Assembly: GCF_018494035.1 (NCBI RefSeq)
Contig: NZ_JABBFO010000002.1
Location: 62,001-126,000 of the forward strand
DNA: 64,000 nucleotides
Direction: 5' to 3'
Source of the DNA: Rosenbergiella australiborealis
GTDB taxonomy: Bacteria > Pseudomonadota > Gammaproteobacteria > Enterobacterales > Enterobacteriaceae
Both the position numbers and the translations under genes were made by a program. The notes under the pieces were generated by a model. The model ran no database searches. It had not been told where the DNA came from and saw only the letters and a program-made list of their open reading frames with translations. Positions 19,755-27,157 of this stretch are shown here, piece by piece (the first letter of the stretch is position 1; every line of letters starts with the position of its first letter).

Positions 19755-20333
19755 TTAGTTGGATGTGATCTGATTAATAATGACACCCTTAACGTTATTT
19801 TTTTCAAAAAAATATTGGAGGCAGTTCATCTGAATAAAGTCACCATAGCTTTTTGTGTTAGTGCAATACTGGACTGTGTTTTCACTTGATTTTTTCGGGA
19901 ATATTGATGAGATTTTTTCTAATGAAGCGCTTAGTAAAGGAACACCCTTAATCGTAACGTTCAAATCACCGTTGTAAAAAGAACAGTTTTTTTGCGGCTC
20001 TGCCTTGCTGATTGTAATCGATGTTAAATCTCCTTGTCCCATCTCATTATCAGAGATAAACCAGTAATTGACACCTTTAGATGCAAGACACAGCCATGAT
20101 GCTTGGTTGCCTTGATTAACCTTTCCGCCAGCAGTTTTTGCTATGTCTGTAAGGCTGCTAAATTCCATCGTATAGACATTATCGCCGACAATGACATCCG
20201 GCACTAAGCTTTTGTTGGTGTCGTAGTTAGGGGGGGATAAATCGTCGTGGTAGTAGTTGGCTCCAAAACCTTCCATTTGCGTTGCCATGGCAACAGAAGA
20301 TGTTATGGAAAGAGCTAGAATAAGATATTTCAT
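19755..20333 (-). CDS. Putative periplasmic immunity protein for the Tlde1-like effector
   Basis: 192 residues with a clear signal peptide (MKYLILALSITSSVAMA, cleavage about residue 17) and four Cys that could form disulfides, so a periplasmic protein. The sequence family is not recognised. Its ATG overlaps the stop of the peptidoglycan-targeting effector gene (atga), and it is the last gene of an hcp-effector-immunity trio. Effectors acting in the periplasm need an exported immunity protein, which fits. The immunity role is inferred from position and export signal only. Confidence 0.7.
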   Translation of the reverse strand: MKYLILALSITSSVAMATQMEGFGANYYHDDLSPPNYDTNKSLVPDVIVGDNVYTMEFSSLTDIAKTAGGKVNQGNQASWLCLASKGVNYWFISDNEMGQGDLTSITISKAEPQKNCSFYNGDLNVTIKGVPLLSASLEKISSIFPKKSSENTVQYCTNTKSYGDFIQMNCLQYFFEKNNVKGVIINQITSN

Positions 20334-20692
20334 TCCACCTTTAACTCCCTGTCACCGCTAGCCCAAATACTCTTTCTGACATTGATAGGGGCGATAATGC
20401 AGCCTTCTGATGAATCCAGCGGATATTTTTTGCTTGCGCCATGAATACGGACAGCTGAACGTCCACACATAGCGCTACTCAGATTAGGGATAAGGTTAAG
20501 CGTGTATTTACCCGTATGGGCTGAGTTATGAGGCGCTCCGATTGTATAAGTGCCTCTGGGGAGGGGACCCTTACCACTTACACATTCCTTAGAGCTATCA
20601 TTCTTATAATCTGTGGCACCTGCGTAATCTGCTGTGTATTTTTCGCCATTACGGGTGAAGGTATGTGTTGCTACATCGTATTTCCACGCCAT
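20330..20692 (-). CDS. tlde1: Tlde1-like (DUF2778) T6SS L,D-transpeptidase-fold effector
   Basis: 120 residues. Pattern of the DUF2778 family: an N-terminal WKYD..THTFTRNGE, then GPLPRGTYTIG, then the catalytic VRIHGAS...SSEGCII with His84 and Cys98, ending ASGDRELKVE. Salmonella Tlde1 of this family is a T6SS effector with peptidoglycan carboxypeptidase/exchange activity. The start at 20692 overlaps the hcp stop (taatg); the longer frame to 20713 is less likely. Delivery with the adjacent Hcp is inferred from the gene order. Confident on family, moderate on target. Confidence 0.85.
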   Translation of the reverse strand: MAWKYDVATHTFTRNGEKYTADYAGATDYKNDSSKECVSGKGPLPRGTYTIGAPHNSAHTGKYTLNLIPNLSSAMCGRSAVRIHGASKKYPLDSSEGCIIAPINVRKSIWASGDRELKVE

Positions 20693-21180
20693 TATGCAAC
20701 CCGTCCTTTCCATGAATCAGAGTGAATAATATTACCATCTAGGTAATACCATGTGATTTTTTCATAAGCTAAATCTACGTATTCAAGGTGGTCGTGTCTT
20801 TCCCATTGAGGATTTTTTATGTCCATCATAAACGGCTCAATTTCTGTTACCTTCACGTTCTCCAGTATAGTTCTGAAATATTCCTCTTCTTGTCCGTAAT
20901 CGTTGATTCGGTAGAATTTGAATACGGCCTTTTTAAGGGTTTGACCAGAAGAGAGCGCTTTATATAGATAAGAAGATGAACTATCGACGGTTTTCATAAA
21001 TGCATATGAGCTATGTAAGCGTTTTGCTGTAGCTTTTCCCGTCAGGGGATCGGTAGGTTGTTCTACCGAGTGCATCAGTTCGCTTACCTCGATGCTTCCT
21101 TCTCTGCCACTCACATCAACATTACCTCTTATTAGAGATCCACCATCATCTTCGAGCCATAAATAAACCGGGACAGCCAT
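20692..21180 (-). CDS. hcp: Hcp, T6SS inner-tube protein
   Basis: 162 residues of the Hcp1 family: MAVPVYLWLEDDGG, GREGSIEVSELMHSV, SSSSYLYKALSSGQTLKKA, LENVKVTEIEPFMMDIK and the near-invariant ITWYYLDGNIIHSDSW. Hcp hexamers stack into the secreted tube and can chaperone small effectors in the lumen. Good ribosome site (aaaggag). No other structural T6SS gene lies in the window, so this is an orphan hcp locus loading the Tlde1-like protein onto a machine encoded elsewhere. Confidence 0.95.
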   Translation of the reverse strand: MAVPVYLWLEDDGGSLIRGNVDVSGREGSIEVSELMHSVEQPTDPLTGKATAKRLHSSYAFMKTVDSSSSYLYKALSSGQTLKKAVFKFYRINDYGQEEEYFRTILENVKVTEIEPFMMDIKNPQWERHDHLEYVDLAYEKITWYYLDGNIIHSDSWKGRVA

Positions 21181-21341
21181 TCGACAAACTCCTTTGTCTC
21201 GATAAACGGGGAAATTATCTTCCTAATTGCCTTTATAGGTGAAATATAAATCAATGTTTGATTGATAAAAGTCAAATAAATGCTGCAAGAATGTGTAAAA
21301 AACAATAAATGGGTCAGCGGACCGTGTGAAATTCCGCAACT

Positions 21342-21510
21342 CATCAATTAATATAAAAGATCGATAACTTAATATCGTTATTTTTTGATGATTGAAATCT
21401 GGTTATCGAACGATATTTTAATTTATCTAATAAATTGATAATAATTTATTGATAGCTTTACTCTCATTTGTTTTGTATTGATAGATTTAAATGATATGAC
21501 GAATACCAAC
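21342..21510. repeat. AT-rich dispersed repeat, copy 1
   Basis: Shares long blocks with 24925-25090: agatcgataacttaatat, then tatcga / atattttaatt, then tttgttttgtat, and finally gatttaaa.gatatgacgaa. It sits upstream of hcp and contains several ATCGA/TCGAT elements. It ends in ATG ACG AA., after which the frame stops within 8 codons. Confidence 0.7.
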
Positions 21511-21611
21511 AATAATTAAGTTCTACTGATTGATTAGAAGATAAATCCCGAGCTAAAGATGAGGATGCTCAGATCGGCGGGAACAAATCTGACTCAATCC
21601 TTAAGGAATAG

Positions 21612-21851
21612 ATGAAAGGGCATAACGACTTATCGCTGGCGATATCGCTGATTTTTCTTTCAGGCTGCCAACAACTCATTGATGGCGTGAATAACGTTAA
21701 TGGAGCAATCAGCTCTTCATTATCAGGTTTGCAAGGGCTACGAAGAAAATGCAATGGTACAAGGATTATTGATGTTACTTCAGAAGCATATTTATATGGC
21801 CTGATTTTTGGTCATGGGCGACTTCGAGTCGTTTTTAGTGAACAAGGGTGA
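21612..21851 (+). CDS. Possible small lipoprotein, unrecognised
   Basis: 79-residue frame with taagga just upstream of the ATG and an N-terminal signal-like segment ending in LSGC (Cys19), which would suit a lipoprotein. The rest has no recognised family, and the composition is not strongly coding. It ends 20 bp before the first copy of the tRNA-end repeat. It could be a real small gene or a decayed end of a larger one. Confidence 0.3.
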   Translation: MKGHNDLSLAISLIFLSGCQQLIDGVNNVNGAISSSLSGLQGLRRKCNGTRIIDVTSEAYLYGLIFGHGRLRVVFSEQG

Positions 21852-21871
21852 ACTTGAGAAGTGGATAACCA

Positions 21872-21947
21872 ATTGATAGAAAGCAAAAAACCAGACGTCA
21901 GTTGACATCTGGTTTCTTTAATTTGGCTCCTCTGACTGGACTCGAAC
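21872..21947. repeat. Displaced tRNA-Asn 3' end plus terminator (left att-like direct repeat)
   Basis: 76 bp identical, except for one base, to 27082-27157. It contains the last 24 nt of tRNA-Asn (21924-21947) and the rho-independent terminator that follows the tRNA (21888-21915). Weaker similarity continues to about 21815 (matching about 27024). This is the footprint expected when an element inserts at a tRNA 3' end. Confidence 0.85.
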
Positions 21948-22086
21948 TTCATCTGTATCTCCTGTTGTTAGTGGCATTGAAATAATGGTGTGATTTTTTT
22001 ACCATCATATTTACCAATATTTTTAATCTTGTATCGACAAATATCAATTATATTCAATGGGTTATGACAAAATGCTTTGCTGAAAT

Positions 22087-22182
22087 TCACTGGACGATCT
22101 TCATGTCTGGACTGATTGTTCCGCTGCTTTTCCCTGATCCATTCAATAGATTACCGCCATCAAATCCGATATGTTTACTCAT
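22087..22182 (-). pseudogene. Short minus-strand coding remnant
   Basis: 31 codons starting MSKHIGFDGGNLLNGSG and stopping at 22087. The start is well formed but the product is implausibly short, suggesting the 5' fragment of a lost gene. No family assigned. The surrounding 21948-22225 has no other supported feature. Confidence 0.25.
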
Positions 22183-22225
22183 AACATATCAAAGGGATAA
22201 GTAAAGCCAGAAGGATAGATACCTC

Positions 22226-22497
22226 ATGACCAACGCGGAGATCGCCTGCGCTGTTAATGAGTGGTTCAACATTGAAAATTACAGTGTGCTTAAGGATTTG
22301 ACAGTAGAACAACTTTTTCAAGAGATTGAAAACCCCTACCTCATAGGGAAGGCTCGCACTATCTGAAGGAAGCCGAGGTAAACAACGAAGGGCTGATGCT
22401 GGTTCAAATTAATCTGGTAGAAACATCACCCGAAGAAATCATCAATCATCTGAAAGTCATGGCTCCTGAGTGGAAACAGCAGCTACAGGCTCCTTAG
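22226..22497 (+). pseudogene. Frameshifted gene upstream of the PAAR effector
   Basis: From ATG 22226 the frame reads MTNAEIACAVNEWFNIENYS... and hits TGA at 22364 after 46 codons. A shifted frame then continues smoothly (YLKEAEVNNEGLMLVQIN... KQQLQAP) to TAG at 22495-22497. Together they would make a protein of about 90 residues, acidic and helical. A single indel near 22355 would account for this. Family not recognised. Confidence 0.6.
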
Positions 22498-22569
22498 CCT
22501 CCAGCCAGAGATTTTCGCTTTGGGGTCAGCAACCTCAAGAGAATACTCGATTACAACATCATTCCCATC

Positions 22570-22839
22570 ATGGATTTGCTGTTCTGGGCGCAGTATGAAG
22601 AGGTCAGGATTGGTATGCTGCAACTGACCAGCTTTTTATACCCTGATGGGAGAACGGCGAAAATAATCACAGGTGCGGGCAGAATGAGTGAAGTAAATGG
22701 TCGTGGCGTAGCGCTGGTCAACAGCCGTCTGGATAACGGAAATGAAATTATCAGTACTCTGTGCGATGGCCCGATGATTGTAGGTCGTAAAGGAGAAGAG
22801 ACACCGGGGGATTTACTGTTATCTGTAGAGGTGGCGTAA
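22570..22839 (+). CDS. Unrecognised small partner protein of the PAAR effector
   Basis: 89 residues from the first ATG (MDLLFWAQYEEVRIGMLQL), with no family recognised. The frame is also open upstream to 22498 without a start codon, so the gene may be 5'-truncated. Its stop overlaps the ATG of the PAAR effector (taatg), implying coupled translation and a role as adaptor or chaperone; that role is inference. The first 67 bp recur at 25910-25976 in front of the orphan toxin tip. Confidence 0.55.
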   Translation: MDLLFWAQYEEVRIGMLQLTSFLYPDGRTAKIITGAGRMSEVNGRGVALVNSRLDNGNEIISTLCDGPMIVGRKGEETPGDLLLSVEVA

Positions 22840-24443
22840 TGGGACATCGATCTGATTGCTATGGAAGAGGAACAGCACTGGAAGGTGATAAAACCACCAC
22901 GGGTGCTGAATGTATTGCCTCCATGTCCAATGATACTGAACATGGGCGCAGGGTTGTCCGTGTGGGTGATAAAACGACACCCTGTCCTAAATGTGGTGAG
23001 GGAGGGGTTATCGTTTCCGGTGAACCCCGTGATACCAATAATGGCAAAATAGCGGCAGTGGACGGATCAGTGGTGCGCTGTGGCTGCCCTTGCGGGTCTA
23101 ACTGGATTATTGCGCCAGCAGGACAATGGGTTGGCAGAGGCCCGGATCCTTCTATTGCAGACCTTGCAGCACTGGTTGCTGAACGTAAGGCCGCAGAAGA
23201 AGAAAGAACTAAACAACGGGCTGAAGAGGGTGACCGCAATCGTGTCTTTGCAAAATCCTGCCTTCGTGGTGAAGGTTGTAATGATGCCGGGGAAGAGCAA
23301 GAGCCTCATACCAATTTTGCGGCAATGGCATTTTATCAGGCCGTTCCACCTGCTGATCCGGCATCAGATACTGATGCTTCCCAACATGCTCAGACCGCCA
23401 AGAAAAAGAAACCTGCTGAAGATATTCCAAAGCCGAAAAAGCGAAGCGCCCTGTATAAATGGCTGAATGGTAATCATGAAGAAATCGAATACCAGCGGGC
23501 AACAGCCGCAGCGGCGAGTGCTGCCAATGCCCAGACGGCTGTTGAAGGTGCCAGTGTTCTTGGGTTGGTAGGTGGAAGTGCCATTATGTCAGGAACGTGG
23601 GCGGTAAAGCTGGGGGAGATGGCTACAGGACTTGGAAGAATAGCCGCCAGCGGTCCCGGTGCTCCTATCGCCGCAGTCGTGATGGGAATGATGCCCGGAA
23701 AGCTGAATGAGGGGGAACAGGATTATTTAGACCGCATGAGGCTGGGGCAAATGCGTGAAGCACCAAGCCGGGTGCGCTATACGTGGGAACACGATGATAA
23801 AGGTCATCCGGTTCCGCATGGTTGGCATACACCGCCGGGTAAAGATATGGTGCGTGTGCGCAAAATGGAGTGGGACAGCAGCCGGAAGGCGTATACATTC
23901 ACCACAGAGGAGGATCCGCGTGTCCCCCTCATCTGGACGCCGGACAGTTCATCTGTCAATGTTCCTTCAAATACAGGCAACCAGCAACCGGTAAGAATAC
24001 CTAACCCTGTAATTGTTGATCCGCTGCCGGAAAATACCAGTATTGAGGCCACAACCAGCCCTGCGCCGGAAGAAAAGAGTTTTGCGGATTATATTCTTAT
24101 TCTGCCAATATCAGATATTCCACCGATTTATATTTATTTAAGTCAACGAAAAGGAATGCCAGATAAAGGCCATTCGTATCACCTAGCTCCAGAAACAGAA
24201 GAAATAACGGGTATTGCCGATCTTATTGAAGTTAAAGGCCAAACACCTAAACAAGGTGGGGGAGGAACACGAGAGCGCTGGATGGACAGGAAGAAAAGAC
24301 GGGTTTATGAATGGGATTCGCAACATGGTGAATTGGAAGAATACCGGGTGAGTGATGGAGAGCATCTTGGAGCCTTTGATCATTTAACTGGCTCTAGATT
24401 GAAGCCTGCCGTTAAAGGTAGGAATATTAAACGTTATTTGTGA
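22839..24443 (+). CDS. PAAR / pyocin-S / colicin E3-type rRNase T6SS effector
   Basis: 534 residues. A PAAR-type N-terminus (1-about 95; DKTTT, VGDKTTPCPKCGEGG, VRCGCPCGSN) would sharpen the T6SS spike. A charged linker (110-200) follows, then a hydrophobic Gly/Ala stretch (225-285). The S-type pyocin domain (about 305-370; RYTWEHDDKGHPVPHGWHTP) is next. The C-terminal nuclease (about 440-534) closely resembles the colicin E3 domain: D493, H496, E500 in YEWDSQHGELE and R528 near the end match E3 D510, H513, E517, R545. Predicted to cut 16S rRNA in the decoding centre. The immunity gene follows after 7 bp. Confidence 0.93.
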   Translation: MGHRSDCYGRGTALEGDKTTTGAECIASMSNDTEHGRRVVRVGDKTTPCPKCGEGGVIVSGEPRDTNNGKIAAVDGSVVRCGCPCGSNWIIAPAGQWVGRGPDPSIADLAALVAERKAAEEERTKQRAEEGDRNRVFAKSCLRGEGCNDAGEEQEPHTNFAAMAFYQAVPPADPASDTDASQHAQTAKKKKPAEDIPKPKKRSALYKWLNGNHEEIEYQRATAAAASAANAQTAVEGASVLGLVGGSAIMSGTWAVKLGEMATGLGRIAASGPGAPIAAVVMGMMPGKLNEGEQDYLDRMRLGQMREAPSRVRYTWEHDDKGHPVPHGWHTPPGKDMVRVRKMEWDSSRKAYTFTTEEDPRVPLIWTPDSSSVNVPSNTGNQQPVRIPNPVIVDPLPENTSIEATTSPAPEEKSFADYILILPISDIPPIYIYLSQRKGMPDKGHSYHLAPETEEITGIADLIEVKGQTPKQGGGGTRERWMDRKKRRVYEWDSQHGELEEYRVSDGEHLGAFDHLTGSRLKPAVKGRNIKRYL

Positions 24444-24450
24444 GGTCGAT

Positions 24451-24696
24451 ATGTCTTATAAAATACGATTGCAGTGGTTTAATAAACAAACATCTGAGGG
24501 GGAAGGAAAGGAATTCTCAGGTGTTTTAGATAACAGTGTTTATTTTTTGGATAAGATTGGTCTATCTGATGAGCCTCAAATCTATGATGGTGTATATGAT
24601 GTGGTAGTCGAATGGTTGCCATATATACAACCATATTTTCGGCATCAACTAAATTTGCAGCGATATGATTATCAGCTAGCTTTTCGACCTATTTAA
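24451..24696 (+). CDS. ImmE3/cloacin-type immunity protein
   Basis: 81 residues resembling the colicin E3 and cloacin DF13 immunity proteins: an early (L)xWF(N/D)K pattern (LQWFNKQTSEGEGKEF), then YDVVVEWLPYIQPYFRHQ, equivalent to FDVIAEWVPLLQPYFNHQ of ImmE3. It should bind and block the rRNase tip of the preceding gene. Ribosome site gaggtcg. Pairing with the upstream toxin is supported by both families matching. Confidence 0.92.
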   Translation: MSYKIRLQWFNKQTSEGEGKEFSGVLDNSVYFLDKIGLSDEPQIYDGVYDVVVEWLPYIQPYFRHQLNLQRYDYQLAFRPI

Positions 24697-24924
24697 CCAA
24701 ATTATTGCTCTATTAGTTATGGTAGAGCATATTATTAACTTTAAATTGAAACTATGTTTATGAATCACACAATTGATTAAATAAATATCTGAATGTCAGA
24801 TCTTAGTTGGTAATCTTTACTCCTTTGGACAAAAGCAGCACAGTGAACGTATGTTCTGCTTAATTCCTCGAACATCCGGCCAAAACACGTTTACTGTGGC
24901 AATCCGTATTTTCCCATCACCTCT
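24697..24924. other. AT-rich gene-free stretch
   Basis: No supported frame or RNA. The part from about 24868 (catccggccaaaacac...) has weak similarity to 26776-26827, just ahead of repeat copies 2 and 3, suggesting the repeats were copied with flanking DNA. Confidence 0.35.
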
Positions 24925-25090
24925 AATCAATTGATAAAAAGATCGATAACTTAATATTTATTGTTTTTATCGATTAAAATATGTTTATCGATCAGTATTT
25001 TAATTGTTAAAATCGATCAATATTTTATTTTTGATAGTTTAAGCTATTATTTGTTTTGTATCGATCGATTTAAACGATATGACGAACAGC
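24925..25090. repeat. AT-rich dispersed repeat, copy 2
   Basis: Matches copy 1 (21342-21510) in several long blocks and contains at least five TCGAT/ATCGA elements, some doubled as atcgatcgat. The end of the repeat encodes ATG ACG AA., so both copies deliver the same start codon context. Confidence 0.7.
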
Positions 25091-25291
25091 AAAAATACTT
25101 CAATTCTATCAATTGATTATCCCCATAGCCACTTCATAGCTAATGGTTATAAAGCCTATGCCCCCCAATCAGAGATTAATGCCGATATTGCTGTGAAAGA
25201 ATCAAGTGTGTTATTTGATCCAAATCTGGATATTGTGGAACAACAGCGTTATCGTAATGCTATTGAAAAGCGAAATAATGATAGCTGGTAA
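25079..25291 (+). CDS. Hypothetical 70-residue protein starting in repeat copy 2
   Basis: Begins MTNSKNTSILSIDYPHSHF and ends RYRNAIEKRNNDSW. There is no clear ribosome-binding site and no recognised family. The equivalent frame after repeat copy 1 stops after 7 codons. It may be a real N-terminal module, a truncated gene or a chance frame. Confidence 0.3.
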   Translation: MTNSKNTSILSIDYPHSHFIANGYKAYAPQSEINADIAVKESSVLFDPNLDIVEQQRYRNAIEKRNNDSW

Positions 25292-25456
25292 GATTTTTTA
25301 ATCTGTAATTTTTAATTTATATAGCCCTGTTTGATACAGAGATTATTATATTGAACAATATATCAAATAAATTCAGGGTTGATTGTTCTTAAATTTCCTT
25401 TAAATATTTTTGATATTTATTTTTTATATAGAATTAAATATAAAAAGGAGGTAACA

Positions 25457-25717
25457 ATGAGAAATAAAAAAGATGATGTTTTATGTGAGATAACTAAAGC
25501 TGAGGAGATCATTGAAGAAAAAACAGGTATTAATTGGGATGAGTTTGATAAACATCCTTCAGAAGATTTATTAAAGATACTTGTTGGGATACTGACAACA
25601 TCATAAATATATTTTTTCAAAGGGAATGTTAAAGGATATGAATACCCATCAGATGATAAAAATATCAAATTATTTTGTGATGCTTGGTCCTTTTATTTTT
25701 ATGACGGAGCTGAATAA
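25457..25717 (+). pseudogene. Small gene interrupted by a stop codon, possibly an old immunity gene
   Basis: Excellent ribosome site (aaaaaggagg, 7 nt before ATG). The first 49 codons (MRNKKDDVLCEITKAEEIIEE...) end at TAA 25604. The same frame then continues coding-like (FFKGNVKGYEYPSDDKN...WSFYFYDGAE) to a second TAA at 25715. This suggests one acidic protein of about 86 residues broken by a nonsense change. Size, acidity and position between toxin modules suit an immunity gene; no family recognised. Confidence 0.45.
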
Positions 25718-25909
25718 AGTGAGTGCTGATATATTTCATCATTTATTGTACAGAAGACGACATTCTGTTATTGAGGATTTCTTTTTTATATCGATAAAAA
25801 TCTAAATGCTTAAAGCCAGATAACTAACTCATCAGGAATATACGTTGATAGTAAAACATTAGAGGTTTCATCGATAGGCACATCATCTTCAAGTTCATAC
25901 TGGACTTAA
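25718..25909. other. Gene-free spacer before the orphan toxin cassette
   Basis: AT-rich, no coding frame or structured element supported. Confidence 0.3.
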
Positions 25910-25976
25910 ATGGATTTGCTGTTCTGGGCGCAGTATGAAGAGGTCAGGATTGGTATGCCGCAACTGCCCAGCTTTT
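25910..25976 (+). pseudogene. 5' fragment of the PAAR-partner gene
   Basis: 67 bp matching 22570-22636 with two or three mismatches, starting exactly at the ATG. It then joins directly to DNA matching 23932 onward. Relative to the full locus, about 1.3 kb (the rest of the partner gene plus PAAR and translocation domains) is missing at this junction, and the reading frame is lost. Confidence 0.85.
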
Positions 25977-26460
25977 CTGGACGCCGGACAGTTCATCTGT
26001 CAATGTTCCTTCAAATACAGGCAACCAGCAACCGGTAAGAATACCTAACCCTGTTACTGTTGATCCGCTGCCGGAAAATACCAGTATTGAGGCCACAACC
26101 AGCACTACGCCGGAAGAAAAGAGTTTTGCGGATTACATTCTTGTTCTGCCAATATCGGATATTCCTCCGATTTATATTTATATAGACGCGGATCATAAAT
26201 ACTACACTCCGCCGAAAGAAAATCCTCCACTACCTGCGTATCCTGATGCCAAAAAAGCGCAAGCGAAAACACCTGTTAAGGGAGGTGGGAAACTACGTAA
26301 TCGTTGGAAAGATTCAAAAGGAAAAATCTATGAGTGGGATTCTCAACATGGCACGGTAGAAGTTTATGATCGTTCAGGGAGAAATCATTTAGGTGAATTT
26401 AATCATATTACTGGTGAGCAAACAAAACCCGCGGACCCAACAAGAAAGGTGGAAAAATGA
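25976..26460 (+). pseudogene. Orphan colicin E3-like rRNase toxin tip (no start, no PAAR)
   Basis: An open frame of 160 codons from 25978 to the stop at 26458, with no start codon. The first 206 bp (25976-26181) are about 96% identical to the linker of the full effector (23932-24137) at a constant offset of 2044. After that the sequence diverges into a different tip: GGGKLRNRWKDSKGKIYEWDSQHGTVE...DPTRKVEK. The catalytic D, H, E and terminal R pattern is retained. Probably silent, but a ready donor for swapping onto the full-length effector. Confidence 0.85.
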
Positions 26461-26711
26461 CGATAGCGTATACTATTGATGTATATAGTAAAGTGGATGA
26501 GGCTTTGCTTCTTGAAATTGAAATCCCGGAGCATAAACTGTCAGATGTAGCTGAAATTATGGGGTGGAGCGAAGAGGATAAAAAGGAATTTTCATTAGGA
26601 ATTGGTGTTTATAATATTAATGAAAACCAAGCGATTAAATTAGAGAGCTTGCTATGTAAAAAATTCTATTCCTCTGATAACTCTCTACAGATTTCAGGCG
26701 GTAGTGTCTAA
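26457..26711 (+). CDS. Immunity protein of the orphan rRNase tip
   Basis: 84 residues (MTIAYTIDVYSK... LEIEIPEHKL...IMGW), acidic, overlapping the toxin-tip stop by 4 bp (atga). Unlike the ImmE3-type gene at 24451, it resembles the small immunity proteins (DUF7683-like, from memory) seen beside other E3-like rRNase tips. The ORF is intact, so it may protect against a competitor's toxin even though the cognate tip lacks a start. Family assignment is tentative. Confidence 0.65.
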   Translation: MTIAYTIDVYSKVDEALLLEIEIPEHKLSDVAEIMGWSEEDKKEFSLGIGVYNINENQAIKLESLLCKKFYSSDNSLQISGGSV

Positions 26712-26827
26712 TACATTACAAATATCTCTGAAGCAGTACAAAATACCTTGGATGCTGCTTCATTCCTTATCCTTTCAATCATCCAGCCAAAGCACACTAA
26801 CATTGGCGAGCCGCCATCCACCACCAT

Positions 26828-26880
26828 AATCAATTGATTAAATCGATCGATATACTTTATTTGATATTTTTAGCTATCTA
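26828..26880. repeat. AT-rich dispersed repeat, partial copy 3
   Basis: taatcaattgatta, then atcgatcgat and tttgatatttttagcta, corresponding in order to pieces of copy 2 with internal deletions. The rest of 26712-27081 has no supported gene; a decayed stretch at about 26940-27081 resembles 21967-22030 and 21815-21871. Confidence 0.5.
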
Positions 26881-27081
26881 CCAAAGCCATCGGTTAGCTT
26901 GTATTCCTTATCGAGGGGCTTGGCGTTTTTTACTTTAGTATCAGTAAGTGGCATAACGGCATCTCCCGTTTGTTGGTAAAAGCGCAATCGAACTACCATT
27001 ACCAATATTTTTACCAGCAAAAAGGTGTCGCTTCGAGTAGTTTTTAATAGATGTGAGTAGACAAGCTTGAAGGTTTAACCC

Positions 27082-27157
27082 ATTGATAGAAAGCAAAAAA
27101 CCAGACGTCAGTAGACATCTGGTTTCTTTAATTTGGCTCCTCTGACTGGACTCGAAC
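27082..27157. repeat. Right direct repeat overlapping tRNA-Asn 3' end
   Basis: Partner of 21872-21947 (one mismatch in 76 bp, at 27113). Includes the tRNA terminator and the last 24 nt of the tRNA gene. Confidence 0.85.
27095..27125 (-). terminator. tRNA-Asn terminator
   Basis: A 12-bp stem with one G-T pair (27098-27109 with 27114-27125), loop agta, followed on the minus strand by six T residues. It lies 9 nt past the tRNA 3' end. Confidence 0.85.

Larger units (their letters stand above)
21872..27157. mobile_element. Probable tRNA-Asn-targeted genomic islet, no integrase
   Basis: About 5.2 kb bounded by 76-bp direct repeats carrying the tRNA-Asn 3' end. Contents: a PAAR/colicin E3-type effector and immunity gene, an orphan toxin tip with its own immunity gene, AT-rich repeats and several broken genes. 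No integrase, excisionase or transposase is visible, so it is either a decayed element or one mobilised in trans. Mobility is inferred from the repeat structure only. Confidence 0.6.

Noticed and set aside
21569-21754. Minus-strand 61-codon frame opposite the possible small lipoprotein
   Set aside because: No ribosome site or signal; the opposite strand has the better start.
22859-23502. Several open frames of 60-130 codons overlapping the PAAR effector in other frames
   Set aside because: The effector frame has clear domains throughout; these are shadows.
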